Origin: Lentisphaerota bacterium
Lineage (GTDB): Bacteria; Verrucomicrobiota; Kiritimatiellia; JAAZAB01
Reading direction: 5' to 3'
DNA: 10,280 nt
Assembly: GCA_016199105.1 (NCBI GenBank)
Contig: JACQHI010000427.1
Span: forward strand, 1-10,280
The position numbers were made by a program, and so were the translations under genes. Of the stretch, positions 1-6,858 are shown in pieces. Numbering within the stretch: position 1 is the first letter of the stretch; each line of letters opens with the position of its first letter. The notes under the pieces are model-generated. The model saw nothing but the letters and a program-made list of their open reading frames with translations, searched no databases and had not been told where the DNA came from.

Positions 1-1
1 G

Positions 2-2302
2 AACAAAGGGCCGCTGGGGGTTTTCTGGCACACTCAGGGCAGCGGCAAGAGCTATTCGATGGTGTTCTTCGCGCAGTACGTCATCCGGAGAGTGCCGGGC
101 AACTGGACGTTCGTTATCGTCACCGACCGGAATGAACTCGATGACCAGATATACAAGACCTTCGCCAATTCCGGTCTGATTCTCGAAAAACAGGCGCAGG
201 CGGAAAGCGGCGACCATCTCAAAAACCTGCTGACCGAAGACCATCGGTTTGTTTTTACGCTCATCCAGAAGTTCCAGGCCCGTGATGGCGGCAAGTATCC
301 CATGCTTTCCGACCGTTCCGATATCATTGTGATGACGGATGAAGCCCATCGTTCCCAGTATGACAGCCTGGCCATGAACATGCGGCGGGCATTGCCGAAT
401 GCCTCGTTCATCGGGTTTACGGGCACGCCGCTGATGGCCGGGGAGGAGAAGACCCGACAGGTATTCGGGGATTACGTCAGCATTTACAATTTCAAGCAGT
501 CCGTGGACGACGGAGCGACCGTCCCGCTCTATTACGATAACCGGATCCCGGAACTGCAACTGACCAATGAGCAGTTGAACGAGGACATGGCCGCCCTGCT
601 GGAAGCCGCCGAACTGGATGAGGAGCAGGAGAAGAAGCTCGAACGCACCTTCGCCAAGGAATACCACCTGATTACCAGGGATGAGCGCCTGGAAACCATT
701 GCCAAAGACCTCGTTCAGCACTTCATGGGCCGGGGGGTGATGGGTAAGGCGATGGTGGTCTGCATTGACCGCTACACCGCCGTCAGGATGCACGACAAGG
801 TTAAGAAGCACTGGAAGGCATACTACGATGATCTGCGGAAGCGTATCGGAGCGGGTGCGGAAGACCTGATTGAACGGGCGAAGTTCATGAAGGAGGCGGA
901 CATGGCGGTCATCGTTTCCTCCTCCCAAAACGAGCAGGAGGACTTCGCCAAGAAGGGGCTCGATATCCTGTCCCACCGGAAGCGCATGGCGAAAGAGGAC
1001 CTGGAAACGAAGTTCAAGGACGAGAACGACCCGCTCCGCATCGTGTTTGTGTGCGCCATGTGGATTACCGGCTTTGATGTTCCCTGCTGTTCGACCATTT
1101 ACCTCGACAAGCCGATGAAGAACCACACCCTGATGCAGACCATTGCGCGGGCGAACCGGACGTTCCCGGAGAAGAACAACGGGCTTATCGTGGATTATGT
1201 CGGCATCTTCAGGAACCTCCAGAAGGCGCTCGCGATTTACGGTTCCGATACCGGCGGCGGCATCAAGCCGGGTGAAAACCCCGTTCACGACAAAAAGGAA
1301 CTGGTTGCCATGCTCAAGGCGGTGGTCAGCGAAACCGAAACCTTCTGCAAGCAGCACAAGGTGAATATTCCGGCGGCGGCGGAAGAGACGCGGGTCTTTG
1401 AGCGGACGGCGTTGATTGCCGATGCGGTGGAGAAGTTGGTGTATCCCGAAGACAATAAGAAAGAATTTCTCCGCAAGGTGGGGCTGGTGGTGCGTATTCA
1501 CAAGGCGGTTATGCCCGATCCCGTTGCCCATGACTTCGATAGTGTTCGGCGGGTGCTAGAGGCAATTGCAGCCAATCTCCGGCCATTACCCGAAGAGGTG
1601 GATATCAGCGAAGTGATGGAGGCTATAGAGATGCTCCTTGACCGCTCTGTCGCCACAAAGGGCTACAGAATTCAGGAAAAACCGAACGAAGGGGATGAGT
1701 TTAAGGCGGGTATCATTGACCTAAGCAAAATCGACTTCAAGAGCCTGAAGACGCATTTTGACAAGGGGCAGAAGCGCACCGTTATCGAGAGATTGAGGGC
1801 GGTGATTGAGCAGCGGCTTCTGGCCATGGTGCGGCTGAATCAGTCCCGGCTGGATTACCTTCAAAAATTCCAGCAGATGATTGAGGAATACAATTCCGGC
1901 AGCAAGAACATTGAGCAGTTCTTCAAGGAGCTGACCGAGTTCGTGAAGGAACTGGACGATGAGGAGCGGCGGGGTATCCAGGAGGGGCTGTCAGACGAGG
2001 AACTGGCCCTGTTTGACATCCTGACCAAGCCGGAAATGAAGATGACAGTCAAGGAGCGGGCGGCGGTTAAGAAAGTGGTTCAGGCGTTGCTGCAACGGCT
2101 CAAGAGCGAAAAGCTGGTGCTGGACTGGAAGAAGCGCCAACAGAGCCGTGCTGATGTCCGGCTGGCGATTGAAAAAAAACTGGATGAACTGCCCCGCACC
2201 TACACGCGGGAGATTTACGCCCGCAAATGTGACCTCGTCTATCAGCACATTTTTGAGTCATATAAGGATGCCGGGCACAGCGTGTATGCGGAGGCGGGGT
2301 GA
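2..2302 (+). CDS. hsdR: Type I restriction enzyme R subunit (HsdR), 5'-truncated by window edge
   Basis: Motor and cleavage subunit of a type I restriction-modification complex: it translocates DNA by ATP hydrolysis and cuts unmethylated invading DNA. The frame is open from base 2, giving 766 visible residues. Superfamily 2 motifs appear in order: Walker A TQGSGKS (nt 32-52), motif Ia around TDRNELDDQ, DEAH (338-349), motif III FIGFTGTPL (407-433), motif V ITGFDVP (1064-1084) and motif VI QTIARANR (1136-1159). The rest, to about 2300, is a charged, mostly helical region typical of the HsdR C-terminus (DUF3387/EcoEI_R_C type). The N-terminal PD-(D/E)xK nuclease domain must lie upstream of the window, so whether it is intact is unknown. 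hsdM and hsdS are not in the window and are presumably upstream. The identification is very safe; the symbol is by family. Confidence 0.96.
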   Translation, partial: NKGPLGVFWHTQGSGKSYSMVFFAQYVIRRVPGNWTFVIVTDRNELDDQIYKTFANSGLILEKQAQAESGDHLKNLLTEDHRFVFTLIQKFQARDGGKYPMLSDRSDIIVMTDEAHRSQYDSLAMNMRRALPNASFIGFTGTPLMAGEEKTRQVFGDYVSIYNFKQSVDDGATVPLYYDNRIPELQLTNEQLNEDMAALLEAAELDEEQEKKLERTFAKEYHLITRDERLETIAKDLVQHFMGRGVMGKAMVVCIDRYTAVRMHDKVKKHWKAYYDDLRKRIGAGAEDLIERAKFMKEADMAVIVSSSQNEQEDFAKKGLDILSHRKRMAKEDLETKFKDENDPLRIVFVCAMWITGFDVPCCSTIYLDKPMKNHTLMQTIARANRTFPEKNNGLIVDYVGIFRNLQKALAIYGSDTGGGIKPGENPVHDKKELVAMLKAVVSETETFCKQHKVNIPAAAEETRVFERTALIADAVEKLVYPEDNKKEFLRKVGLVVRIHKAVMPDPVAHDFDSVRRVLEAIAANLRPLPEEVDISEVMEAIEMLLDRSVATKGYRIQEKPNEGDEFKAGIIDLSKIDFKSLKTHFDKGQKRTVIERLRAVIEQRLLAMVRLNQSRLDYLQKFQQMIEEYNSGSKNIEQFFKELTEFVKELDDEERRGIQEGLSDEELALFDILTKPEMKMTVKERAAVKKVVQALLQRLKSEKLVLDWKKRQQSRADVRLAIEKKLDELPRTYTREIYARKCDLVYQHIFESYKDAGHSVYAEAG

Positions 2303-2541
2303 GGCGTTGTGTCTGCCGGCCGTTTCCTGGACTGTGCCACCGAGTGGACGAACGACCAGAAAATCCTCCTCGGATTCCGGAAAGACGACCCATTCGCGGG
2401 CGCGGACTAGAGTTCCGGCGGCAAACGTCATGGCTTCCGGTCCTCCACCACTTCCCGTATTTGTTCACGTTGAGTACGCCGGATCCGAGTTCTGGCGAGA
2501 TGGACGTGTCTGATTCGGAGATCAGAATCCCGAAGGATGTG
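2303..2541. other. Region after hsdR without a convincing gene
   Basis: Most of the 301 bp between hsdR and the nucleotidyltransferase gene, the rest being the candidate operator and promoter listed next. It holds a 33-codon open frame starting GTG at 2309 and ending at TAG 2408-2410, whose composition (FLDCATEW, GFRKDDPFAGAD) looks plausible for protein. It has only a poor ribosome-binding site overlapping the hsdR stop, and I recognise no homologue. Around 2513-2535 the arms GATTC/GAATC and TTCGG/CCGAA form short competing inverted repeats with no T-tract, so no intrinsic terminator is claimed. It may be the remnant of a lost gene. Confidence 0.4.
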
Positions 2542-2566
2542 GCATGAACGCATGGCATTTTTGCAT
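2542..2566 (+). promoter_or_regulatory. GCAT quadruplet, candidate operator
   Basis: Four GCAT tetramers start at 2542, 2550, 2555 and 2563, so the pattern is GCAT-N4-GCAT-N1-GCAT-N4-GCAT, with symmetrical spacing of 8, 5 and 8. It lies 38 bp upstream of the start codon of a protein with an N-terminal winged helix, which suggests an autoregulatory operator. The spacing is seen in the sequence; the function is inference. Confidence 0.25.
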
Positions 2567-2586
2567 AGCCAGACTCCTCAATTGTG

Positions 2587-2595
2587 TAGTATAAG
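2587..2595 (+). promoter_or_regulatory. Possible -10 element of a near-leaderless promoter
   Basis: The stretch TAGTATAAG contains TAGTAT (2587-2592) and TATAAG (2590-2595), both -10-like. No good -35 box sits 16-18 bp upstream; the nearest is TTGCAT at 2561-2566, which is too far away. Transcription from here would begin about 2601-2603, directly at the ATG at 2604. This would fit the absence of any Shine-Dalgarno sequence before that gene. Confidence 0.25.
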
Positions 2596-2603
2596 TCTTC
2601 GTT

Positions 2604-3185
2604 ATGGACGTGCTTAGCGAGTTCCTTTCGTCGAGAACCAGAGCGGCCATCATGCGCCTGCTCTTCGGCTTGAACCCCGTCCCGCTCCATGCGCGTGAGA
2701 TTGAGCGTCGGGCCGGAGTCACCATCGGGGCCGTGCGACAGGAAGCGGCCAAACTTCTCCGGCTGGGGCTGATTACCCTCCGCAAGGACGGCAACCGGAC
2801 CTATTACGAAGCCAACCGCCGGCATCCGCTTACCGAGGACATCCATCGCATGGTGCTCAAAACTGTCGGGTTGGCAGACGTTCTCAGGGCCGCTTTCGGC
2901 GGCACCGGGATACGGTGTGCCTTCGTCTTCGGTTCCATTGCGGAAGGGACTGCCAAGGCGGAAAGCGATATTGACCTGATGATTATCGGGAGCATCGGAC
3001 TCAGGAAGGTGACTTCCCTGTTGTCGGGTGTCGGAAACCAACTTGGGCGGGAAATCAATTCGCACGTGATGACGCCGGAGGAGTTCGGGCAACGCGCATG
3101 CCGGAAGGAACACTTCATCGTCACTGTCATGCTCTCCTCGAAACTGTTTATTGTGGGCACGGAAGATGACCTTAAAACAAAATGA
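2604..3185 (+). CDS. Winged-helix / minimal nucleotidyltransferase (MNT) fusion protein
   Basis: A 193-residue protein of two parts. Residues about 10-80 form a winged helix-turn-helix: helices around AREIERRAGVTIGAVRQEA, then a wing with RKDGNRTYY. Residues about 100-185 form a minimal nucleotidyltransferase domain of the DNA polymerase beta superfamily, with the helical motif G110-S111, G115 and the metal-binding pair D122 and D124 in SDIDL. E150 (GREIN) is a possible third acidic ligand. Such domains transfer nucleotides to proteins or RNA, and many are antitoxins of HEPN toxins. Here no HEPN gene follows; the next gene is unrelated. Similar genes are often found inside or beside type I restriction loci, so the position after hsdR is meaningful. 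There is no Shine-Dalgarno sequence before the ATG. It may be an autoregulated modifier of the restriction system or an orphan antitoxin; the target is unknown. Confidence 0.85.
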   Translation: MDVLSEFLSSRTRAAIMRLLFGLNPVPLHAREIERRAGVTIGAVRQEAAKLLRLGLITLRKDGNRTYYEANRRHPLTEDIHRMVLKTVGLADVLRAAFGGTGIRCAFVFGSIAEGTAKAESDIDLMIIGSIGLRKVTSLLSGVGNQLGREINSHVMTPEEFGQRACRKEHFIVTVMLSSKLFIVGTEDDLKTK

Positions 3186-3204
3186 GCCTCCATCATCTCA
3201 ACCC

Positions 3205-3210
3205 GAGGAG
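3205..3210 (+). promoter_or_regulatory. Ribosome-binding site of the 11-codon leader ORF
   Basis: GAGGAG lies 9 nt before the ATG at 3220. It is a much better site than anything before the URO-D start at 3252, which has only GGTGA 4 nt upstream. Ribosomes probably load here and reach the URO-D gene by coupling. Confidence 0.45.
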
Positions 3211-3219
3211 ACCCAGCGC

Positions 3220-3255
3220 ATGACCCGTGATGAACAACCTGACGGTGAAACATGA
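3220..3255 (+). CDS. 11-codon leader ORF coupled to the URO-D gene
   Basis: Reads MTRDEQPDGET then TGA. It is preceded by a strong Shine-Dalgarno sequence (GAGGAG, 3205-3210), and its stop overlaps the next start as ATGA (3252-3255). The arrangement suggests translational coupling, where the leader delivers ribosomes to the following gene. The peptide has no run of a single amino acid that would suggest an attenuator. It could also be the remnant tail of a lost gene. Confidence 0.35.
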   Translation: MTRDEQPDGET

Positions 3256-4502
3256 CTCATCGCGAACGCATGCTGGCGGCCATCCAGGGAAAGGGCTGCG
3301 ACCGGCTTCCGTGGATGCCGCGGCTCGATTTGTGGTATTCGGCCAACCGGCTGGCGGGCACGCTCCCGCCCCGTTATCGGACGGCTACCCTCCGCGAACT
3401 CACGGATGACTTGAACATGGGGTTCCACGCCGTGATCCCGAATTTCCGGGATCTGCGGACACCCGACGACGACGCGGATTGCGCGCTGGGCGTATTCAAT
3501 CTCTGGACCATGCCGTACCGGACACGGTGGACCAAGATCGAGCGCCGCATCCGGCGGGAGGGCGAACTGACCCGCGTGGAATACGACACCCCGTTCGGCA
3601 CGCTCAGGACCGTCACGCTCTACGATCAGGGGATGAGAAAGGCCGGCATCAGTCTGGCGCACACCGTGGAGCCCGCCGTCAAGAGCCCCGACGATTTCAA
3701 CGCGGCGGCCCACCTGTTCGAGAATGCGGAGGTGGAGCCCAACGACGCCGGCTATGCCGAATTCGACCGCCGGACAGGCGAGGCCGGACTCGCGGTCGGG
3801 TTTGTGAGCCTGTCTGCTTCGCCGATGCATCTCCTGCAACGGGAGCTCATGCCGTTCGATCAATTCTGTTATGCCTTGAGCGATGTTCCCGAAAAGGTGG
3901 CCGGCTTGATGCGGGCGATGGACTGCTACTGGCGCAAAGTCATGGACGTTTGCGTGGCAGGCCCGGCCCGCGTTCTGTTGGTCGGCGCGAATTTCGATGC
4001 CACGATCACCTATCCGCCGCTGTTCCGGGAGCATTTCCTGCCCTGGCTGAAAACCTGGGCGGACGCCTTGCATGGGCGCGGCAAATACCTGCTTTCGCAT
4101 CCGGATGGCGAGAACAGCGGGCTGCTGGAATGCTATCTCGAATCCGGCATGGATGTGGCGGATTCCATCTGTCCGAGGCCCATGACGCGGCTTTCGATCA
4201 AAGAGGTCCGGGACGCCTTCAAGGGAAAGATCACGATCATGGGAGGGATTCCATCCGTAACGCTGCTGCCCTCCAGCATGCCCGACCGCGAATTCGACGC
4301 CTTTCTGGACGATTTTTTCCGTCAACTGGGAGCCGCGGATCGTCATATCCTCGGCATCTCGGATACCACGCCGCCCGGCGCCGATTTTAACCGGCTCATC
4401 CGGATCGGCGAACGCGTCAAGGCCCTGGGGCCCGTTCCGATACGAGCGACTGTGGACGCTCCAAGCACTGGTTCAGGAAGCGATGACACGGCGAGACGGT
4501 GA
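3252..4502 (+). CDS. URO-D superfamily protein without zinc ligands
   Basis: A 416-residue protein of the uroporphyrinogen decarboxylase/methylcobamide methyltransferase superfamily ((beta-alpha)8 barrel, cytosolic). The N-terminus RERMLAAIQGK is the usual first helix, MGGIPSV (330-336) is a late barrel strand, and ISDTTPPGADFNRL (369-382) is the family's C-terminal motif. Where MtaA/CmuA proteins carry HxC this one has HPDGEN (283-288), and the later Cys position is taken by the ISDTTPP motif, so the zinc site is absent. It also lacks an obvious match to the HemE N-terminal signature, so true HemE is unlikely. It belongs to the large set of bacterial URO-D paralogues of unknown substrate, possibly acting on methylated or corrinoid compounds. 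The last ten or so residues are encoded by 8-bp tandem repeats and are probably not part of the fold. The start is supported by ATGA coupling to the leader ORF. Confidence 0.85.
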   Translation: MTHRERMLAAIQGKGCDRLPWMPRLDLWYSANRLAGTLPPRYRTATLRELTDDLNMGFHAVIPNFRDLRTPDDDADCALGVFNLWTMPYRTRWTKIERRIRREGELTRVEYDTPFGTLRTVTLYDQGMRKAGISLAHTVEPAVKSPDDFNAAAHLFENAEVEPNDAGYAEFDRRTGEAGLAVGFVSLSASPMHLLQRELMPFDQFCYALSDVPEKVAGLMRAMDCYWRKVMDVCVAGPARVLLVGANFDATITYPPLFREHFLPWLKTWADALHGRGKYLLSHPDGENSGLLECYLESGMDVADSICPRPMTRLSIKEVRDAFKGKITIMGGIPSVTLLPSSMPDREFDAFLDDFFRQLGAADRHILGISDTTPPGADFNRLIRIGERVKALGPVPIRATVDAPSTGSGSDDTARR

Positions 4503-4536
4503 GACGGTGCACCGGCGAAGGACAACATGACAACAT
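4477..4536. repeat. Two clusters of 8-bp tandem repeats
   Basis: GACACGGC (4485-4492), GAGACGGT (4493-4500), GAGACGGT (4501-4508) and GCACCGGC (4509-4516) are degenerate copies with period 8. A second unrelated unit, GACAACAT, is repeated exactly at 4521-4528 and 4529-4536. The first cluster runs across the stop codon of the URO-D gene and supplies its low-complexity tail. This may be replication slippage or a dispersed intergenic repeat; no other copy is seen in the window. Confidence 0.6.
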
Positions 4537-4557
4537 GCGCTTTTTTACGGCTCAACA

Positions 4558-4594
4558 AAAGAACACAAAACAGCCTTTTATTTTTGTGCTCTTT
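4558..4594. repeat. AT-rich hairpin between the URO-D genes
   Basis: AAAGAACACAAAA (4558-4570) pairs with TTTTGTGCTCTTT (4582-4594) at 12 of 13 positions around an 11-nt loop. No T-tract follows on the plus strand, so it is a weak candidate for an intrinsic terminator. The sequence after it, to about 4620, is rich in CTTTGCG/CTCGCGG-like words. From memory these resemble a common dispersed intergenic repeat of bacterial genomes, but that was not checked. Confidence 0.5.
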
Positions 4595-4636
4595 GCGATC
4601 TCTCGCGGCTAATAACCTTCCTTGTGCTGACGATTA

Positions 4637-5644
4637 ATGATGACCTCACGACAACGATTTCTGGCGGCGCTGCGGCGCGAGCGGGTGGACCGGCCGGCCC
4701 TCGGCACGGTGACCTCGCTGGCCTGTGTGGAGGCCATGGACGCGTGCGGCGCGGCCTTCCCGGAGGCGCACCAGGATCCGAAACTCATGGCGCGCCTCGC
4801 TTCCTACGTCAGCCTGGAAGCCGGCTTCGATATGATCTTTCCCGTGTATAGCGTCGTGCACGAGGCCGCCGCGCTCGGCGCCGCCATCGATTGGGGACAG
4901 CGCGACCGGATGCCGTCGGTGAAAGCCGCGCTGTGGCAGGACCCGGACGACATTGCCATTCCCGCCGACTTCGAGGCCCGGCCGGCCATGCGGGTGGTCC
5001 TGGATGCGTTGCGGGCGTTGAAAAAACGCTATGGCCGGGACACCGCGATCGTCGGCAAGACGTTCGGGCCCTGGTCGCTCGGCTATCATCTGTTCGGCGT
5101 GGACAACATCCTCGTCATGACGCTGGACGATCCGGACCGCCTGCAGAAAATTCTGGGCCGCCTGCTGGAAATCACGATGCGCTCGGCCCGGGCGCAGATC
5201 GAAGCGGGCGCGGACGCGTTGTGCCTGGGCGACCACTGCTCGCGCGACATGTGTTCGCCGGAGGCGTACCGGCGGTTTTTGCTGCCGCTGCATCAGCGGC
5301 TGGCGAAAGAGGTTCCCGGCCCGCTGGTTCTGCACACGTGCGGGGAGACCGCGGACCGCATCCCTCTGTTCGCGGAGACCGGGCTGGCCGCCTTCCATTA
5401 CGACACCCGCGTGCCCGCCGCGACGGCGAAGCGGCTGGCCGGCGGGAAGCTGGCGCTCATGGGCGGCGTGAACAACGTGCAATCCCTGCGCAGCGGCGAT
5501 ACCGCGCGGATCGAGCAAGACGTCCGCGAGGCGGTGGCCGCCGGCATCCACGTCATCGGCCCCGAATGCGCCATCCCACTCGACACCCCCCTGCGCGGCC
5601 TGAAAGCCATCCGCCCGGCGCTGGAAAAGGCGTTGACGTCTTAA
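4637..5644 (+). CDS. MtaA/CmuA-like methylcobamide methyltransferase (URO-D superfamily)
   Basis: A 335-residue protein, about the usual length of methylcobamide:coenzyme M methyltransferases such as MtaA and MtbA. The zinc-binding pattern H-x-C...C is present: H233 and C235 in LHTCGE and C311 in GPECAIP, with the family motif DTPLRGL just after. Related enzymes move a methyl group from a methyl-corrinoid protein to a thiol or other acceptor. In bacteria without coenzyme M the acceptor may be tetrahydrofolate or unknown. MGGVNN (275-280) is the late barrel strand. No corrinoid protein, activator or substrate-specific methyltransferase lies in the window, so the substrate cannot be named. Two ATGs stand together at 4637-4642 with no Shine-Dalgarno sequence, so the start is uncertain by a codon. 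It ends with TAATAA; the first stop is shared with the converging gene. It may be a paralogue working with the gene upstream. Confidence 0.88.
   Translation: MMTSRQRFLAALRRERVDRPALGTVTSLACVEAMDACGAAFPEAHQDPKLMARLASYVSLEAGFDMIFPVYSVVHEAAALGAAIDWGQRDRMPSVKAALWQDPDDIAIPADFEARPAMRVVLDALRALKKRYGRDTAIVGKTFGPWSLGYHLFGVDNILVMTLDDPDRLQKILGRLLEITMRSARAQIEAGADALCLGDHCSRDMCSPEAYRRFLLPLHQRLAKEVPGPLVLHTCGETADRIPLFAETGLAAFHYDTRVPAATAKRLAGGKLALMGGVNNVQSLRSGDTARIEQDVREAVAAGIHVIGPECAIPLDTPLRGLKAIRPALEKALTS
5641..5644. other. Shared palindromic TTAA stop of convergent genes
   Basis: TTAA supplies the TAA stop of the MtaA-like gene on the plus strand (5642-5644) and the TAA stop of the TOPRIM-like/DprA gene on the minus strand (5643-5641). 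The two genes therefore converge with a 4-nt overlap and leave no room for a terminator between them. Confidence 0.9.
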
Positions 5645-6858
5645 TAAGGCCGGAAGCCCAGTTCGCGCAGATTGGCTGTTCTGGGATCGTCGAAAGTCAG
5701 ACACGGCTTGCCGACGCCGGCAATCTCCCGACAAAACGTTTCGGTTTTACTTCCCGGCGCGGCATAGGCGACAACAATCTTTTCGGCCAATGCCGCCACG
5801 ACATGATTTCGGCGGCCGGCGGTTTCGCGTGTGGCGCGTTTGGTCTTGGCATCGAAAGGCGACAGCAGGAGCAATCGGCCTTCGTCGAGGGGACGGCGGA
5901 ATTCGGGAGAAATTCGCTTCGGCAGGCTCCGGGCGAGAACGACGCAGACCGGCACGGTGGATCGAAGCATGATCTTGAGAACCTCCTTCTCGACCGGCGA
6001 GTGAAACCCCCCAATGACCGGTTGCCCTTCCGCCCGCCATTTCTGCGCCAGGTCATAGGCTTTCAAAATCAGATTGCCCGGACAACGGACGGAACAGAAG
6101 AAGGCGGCCCATGCACTCTTGAGTAACCCGATATTTCCCATGTGTTGCATGCGATCCAGTTCGATGTTAGCCGCATAATGTGCGGGCTCTTCGCGGATAC
6201 GGAGGACTGCCTCATCGTAATCCGCGTTGCCGAACCACCGCCTGAGCACGGCCTTGAACTTGCCGAATGCCCGATCGGTGCAACGCGTCACGCTGACCCG
6301 CTCGGCCAGGCTCTCGAAAAGGGATGGGGAAGCTGATTTGCGGGCGGCTCGGAGAACTGCTTCAAGCGCTTCCTTGGGCCGATCAGGTTTATCCTTTGTA
6401 TTTACCGGCCAGAATGCGGTGTTGGCTTTTATCCAGTCCTGGACAGCCGGCTGTCTGTTCCCCCAGCCCAGGGCGGTATGCACATGGGGCGAATCGCTCC
6501 AAAGCCACATTTCAAATTCGGGTTTGATTACGATCGCTGCGCAACGCTTGTCCCAACCCGATTTTGCCAAGGTGGCTTCGACTGCGATCTCGATTTCTTC
6601 CGGATCCTTTTCCTCGGCTCCCGCGCCTTCCCAATCGAAAACCACCAAGGCATGTTTGTATCGGGCTCTCTCCGGCAGCAAGAAAGAATGGGCGGCGGTG
6701 CGGCATCCGGGATCACGCTGAACGTGGCGTCGTACGTCGAAGGAGATGCGCTGGATTCCCAACGCTTCGTGCCTTTTCAACAAGGCCTTGATGGCAACCT
6801 CGGCGTCGAGATCCGCAACAACCACGATCAAGTCCTTTGCGGTGGGAACCGGGCTCAT
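5641..6858 (-). CDS. TOPRIM-like effector (MAD4-like) fused to DprA/SLOG domain
   Basis: A 405-residue protein with two unrelated halves. Residues 1-210 resemble TOPRIM-like partners of AAA ATPases: VVVADLDAE (12-20), ERDPGC-like QRDPGC (47-52), a second acidic strand LVVFDWEG (71-78), PEFEMWLWSDSPHV (113-126) and KPDRPKEAL (157-165). From memory the closest known protein is MAD4 of the methylation-associated defence system. Residues about 237-405 look like DprA or other SLOG proteins: a Rossmann fold with FFCSVRCPGNLILKAYD (253-269), VIGGFHSPVEKE (281-292), GRLLLLSPF (327-335), RRNHVVAALAE (349-359) and APGSKTE (367-373), matching in order the RN-x-x-IAGLS and GSGT regions of DprA. About 30 residues link the halves. 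The start at 6858 is chosen because ATGA overlaps the ATPase stop and GGGG lies 7 nt upstream; an upstream start at 6978 would sit inside the ATPase gene. Probably the effector and sensor partner of that ATPase. Confidence 0.8.
   Translation of the reverse strand: MSPVPTAKDLIVVVADLDAEVAIKALLKRHEALGIQRISFDVRRHVQRDPGCRTAAHSFLLPERARYKHALVVFDWEGAGAEEKDPEEIEIAVEATLAKSGWDKRCAAIVIKPEFEMWLWSDSPHVHTALGWGNRQPAVQDWIKANTAFWPVNTKDKPDRPKEALEAVLRAARKSASPSLFESLAERVSVTRCTDRAFGKFKAVLRRWFGNADYDEAVLRIREEPAHYAANIELDRMQHMGNIGLLKSAWAAFFCSVRCPGNLILKAYDLAQKWRAEGQPVIGGFHSPVEKEVLKIMLRSTVPVCVVLARSLPKRISPEFRRPLDEGRLLLLSPFDAKTKRATRETAGRRNHVVAALAEKIVVAYAAPGSKTETFCREIAGVGKPCLTFDDPRTANLRELGFRPY

Noticed and set aside
2309..2410. 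33-codon GTG-initiated ORF after hsdR
   Set aside because: The composition is plausible, but the ribosome-binding site is poor and no homologue is known to me. Kept only as a note in the intergenic entry.
2100..3113. Open frame of 337 codons on the minus strand across the hsdR end and the nucleotidyltransferase
   Set aside because: It would cover two well-supported plus-strand genes and has no recognisable domain.
3198..4346. Open frame of 382 codons on the minus strand
   Set aside because: Antisense to the first URO-D gene, with no recognisable motif and shadow-like composition.
4558..4594. Intrinsic terminator for the first URO-D gene
   Set aside because: The stem is almost all A-T pairs and no T-tract follows it on the plus strand.
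4646..5734. Long open frame of 362 codons on the minus strand
   Set aside because: It is antisense to the MtaA-like gene, which has clear family motifs. The composition (Arg, Gln, Gly, His rich) is typical of a shadow in high-GC DNA.
4891..6126. Open frame of 411 codons on the plus strand
   Set aside because: It runs through the MtaA-like gene in another frame and then antisense to the DprA-like domain. The Arg/Gly/Pro-rich translation is not protein-like.
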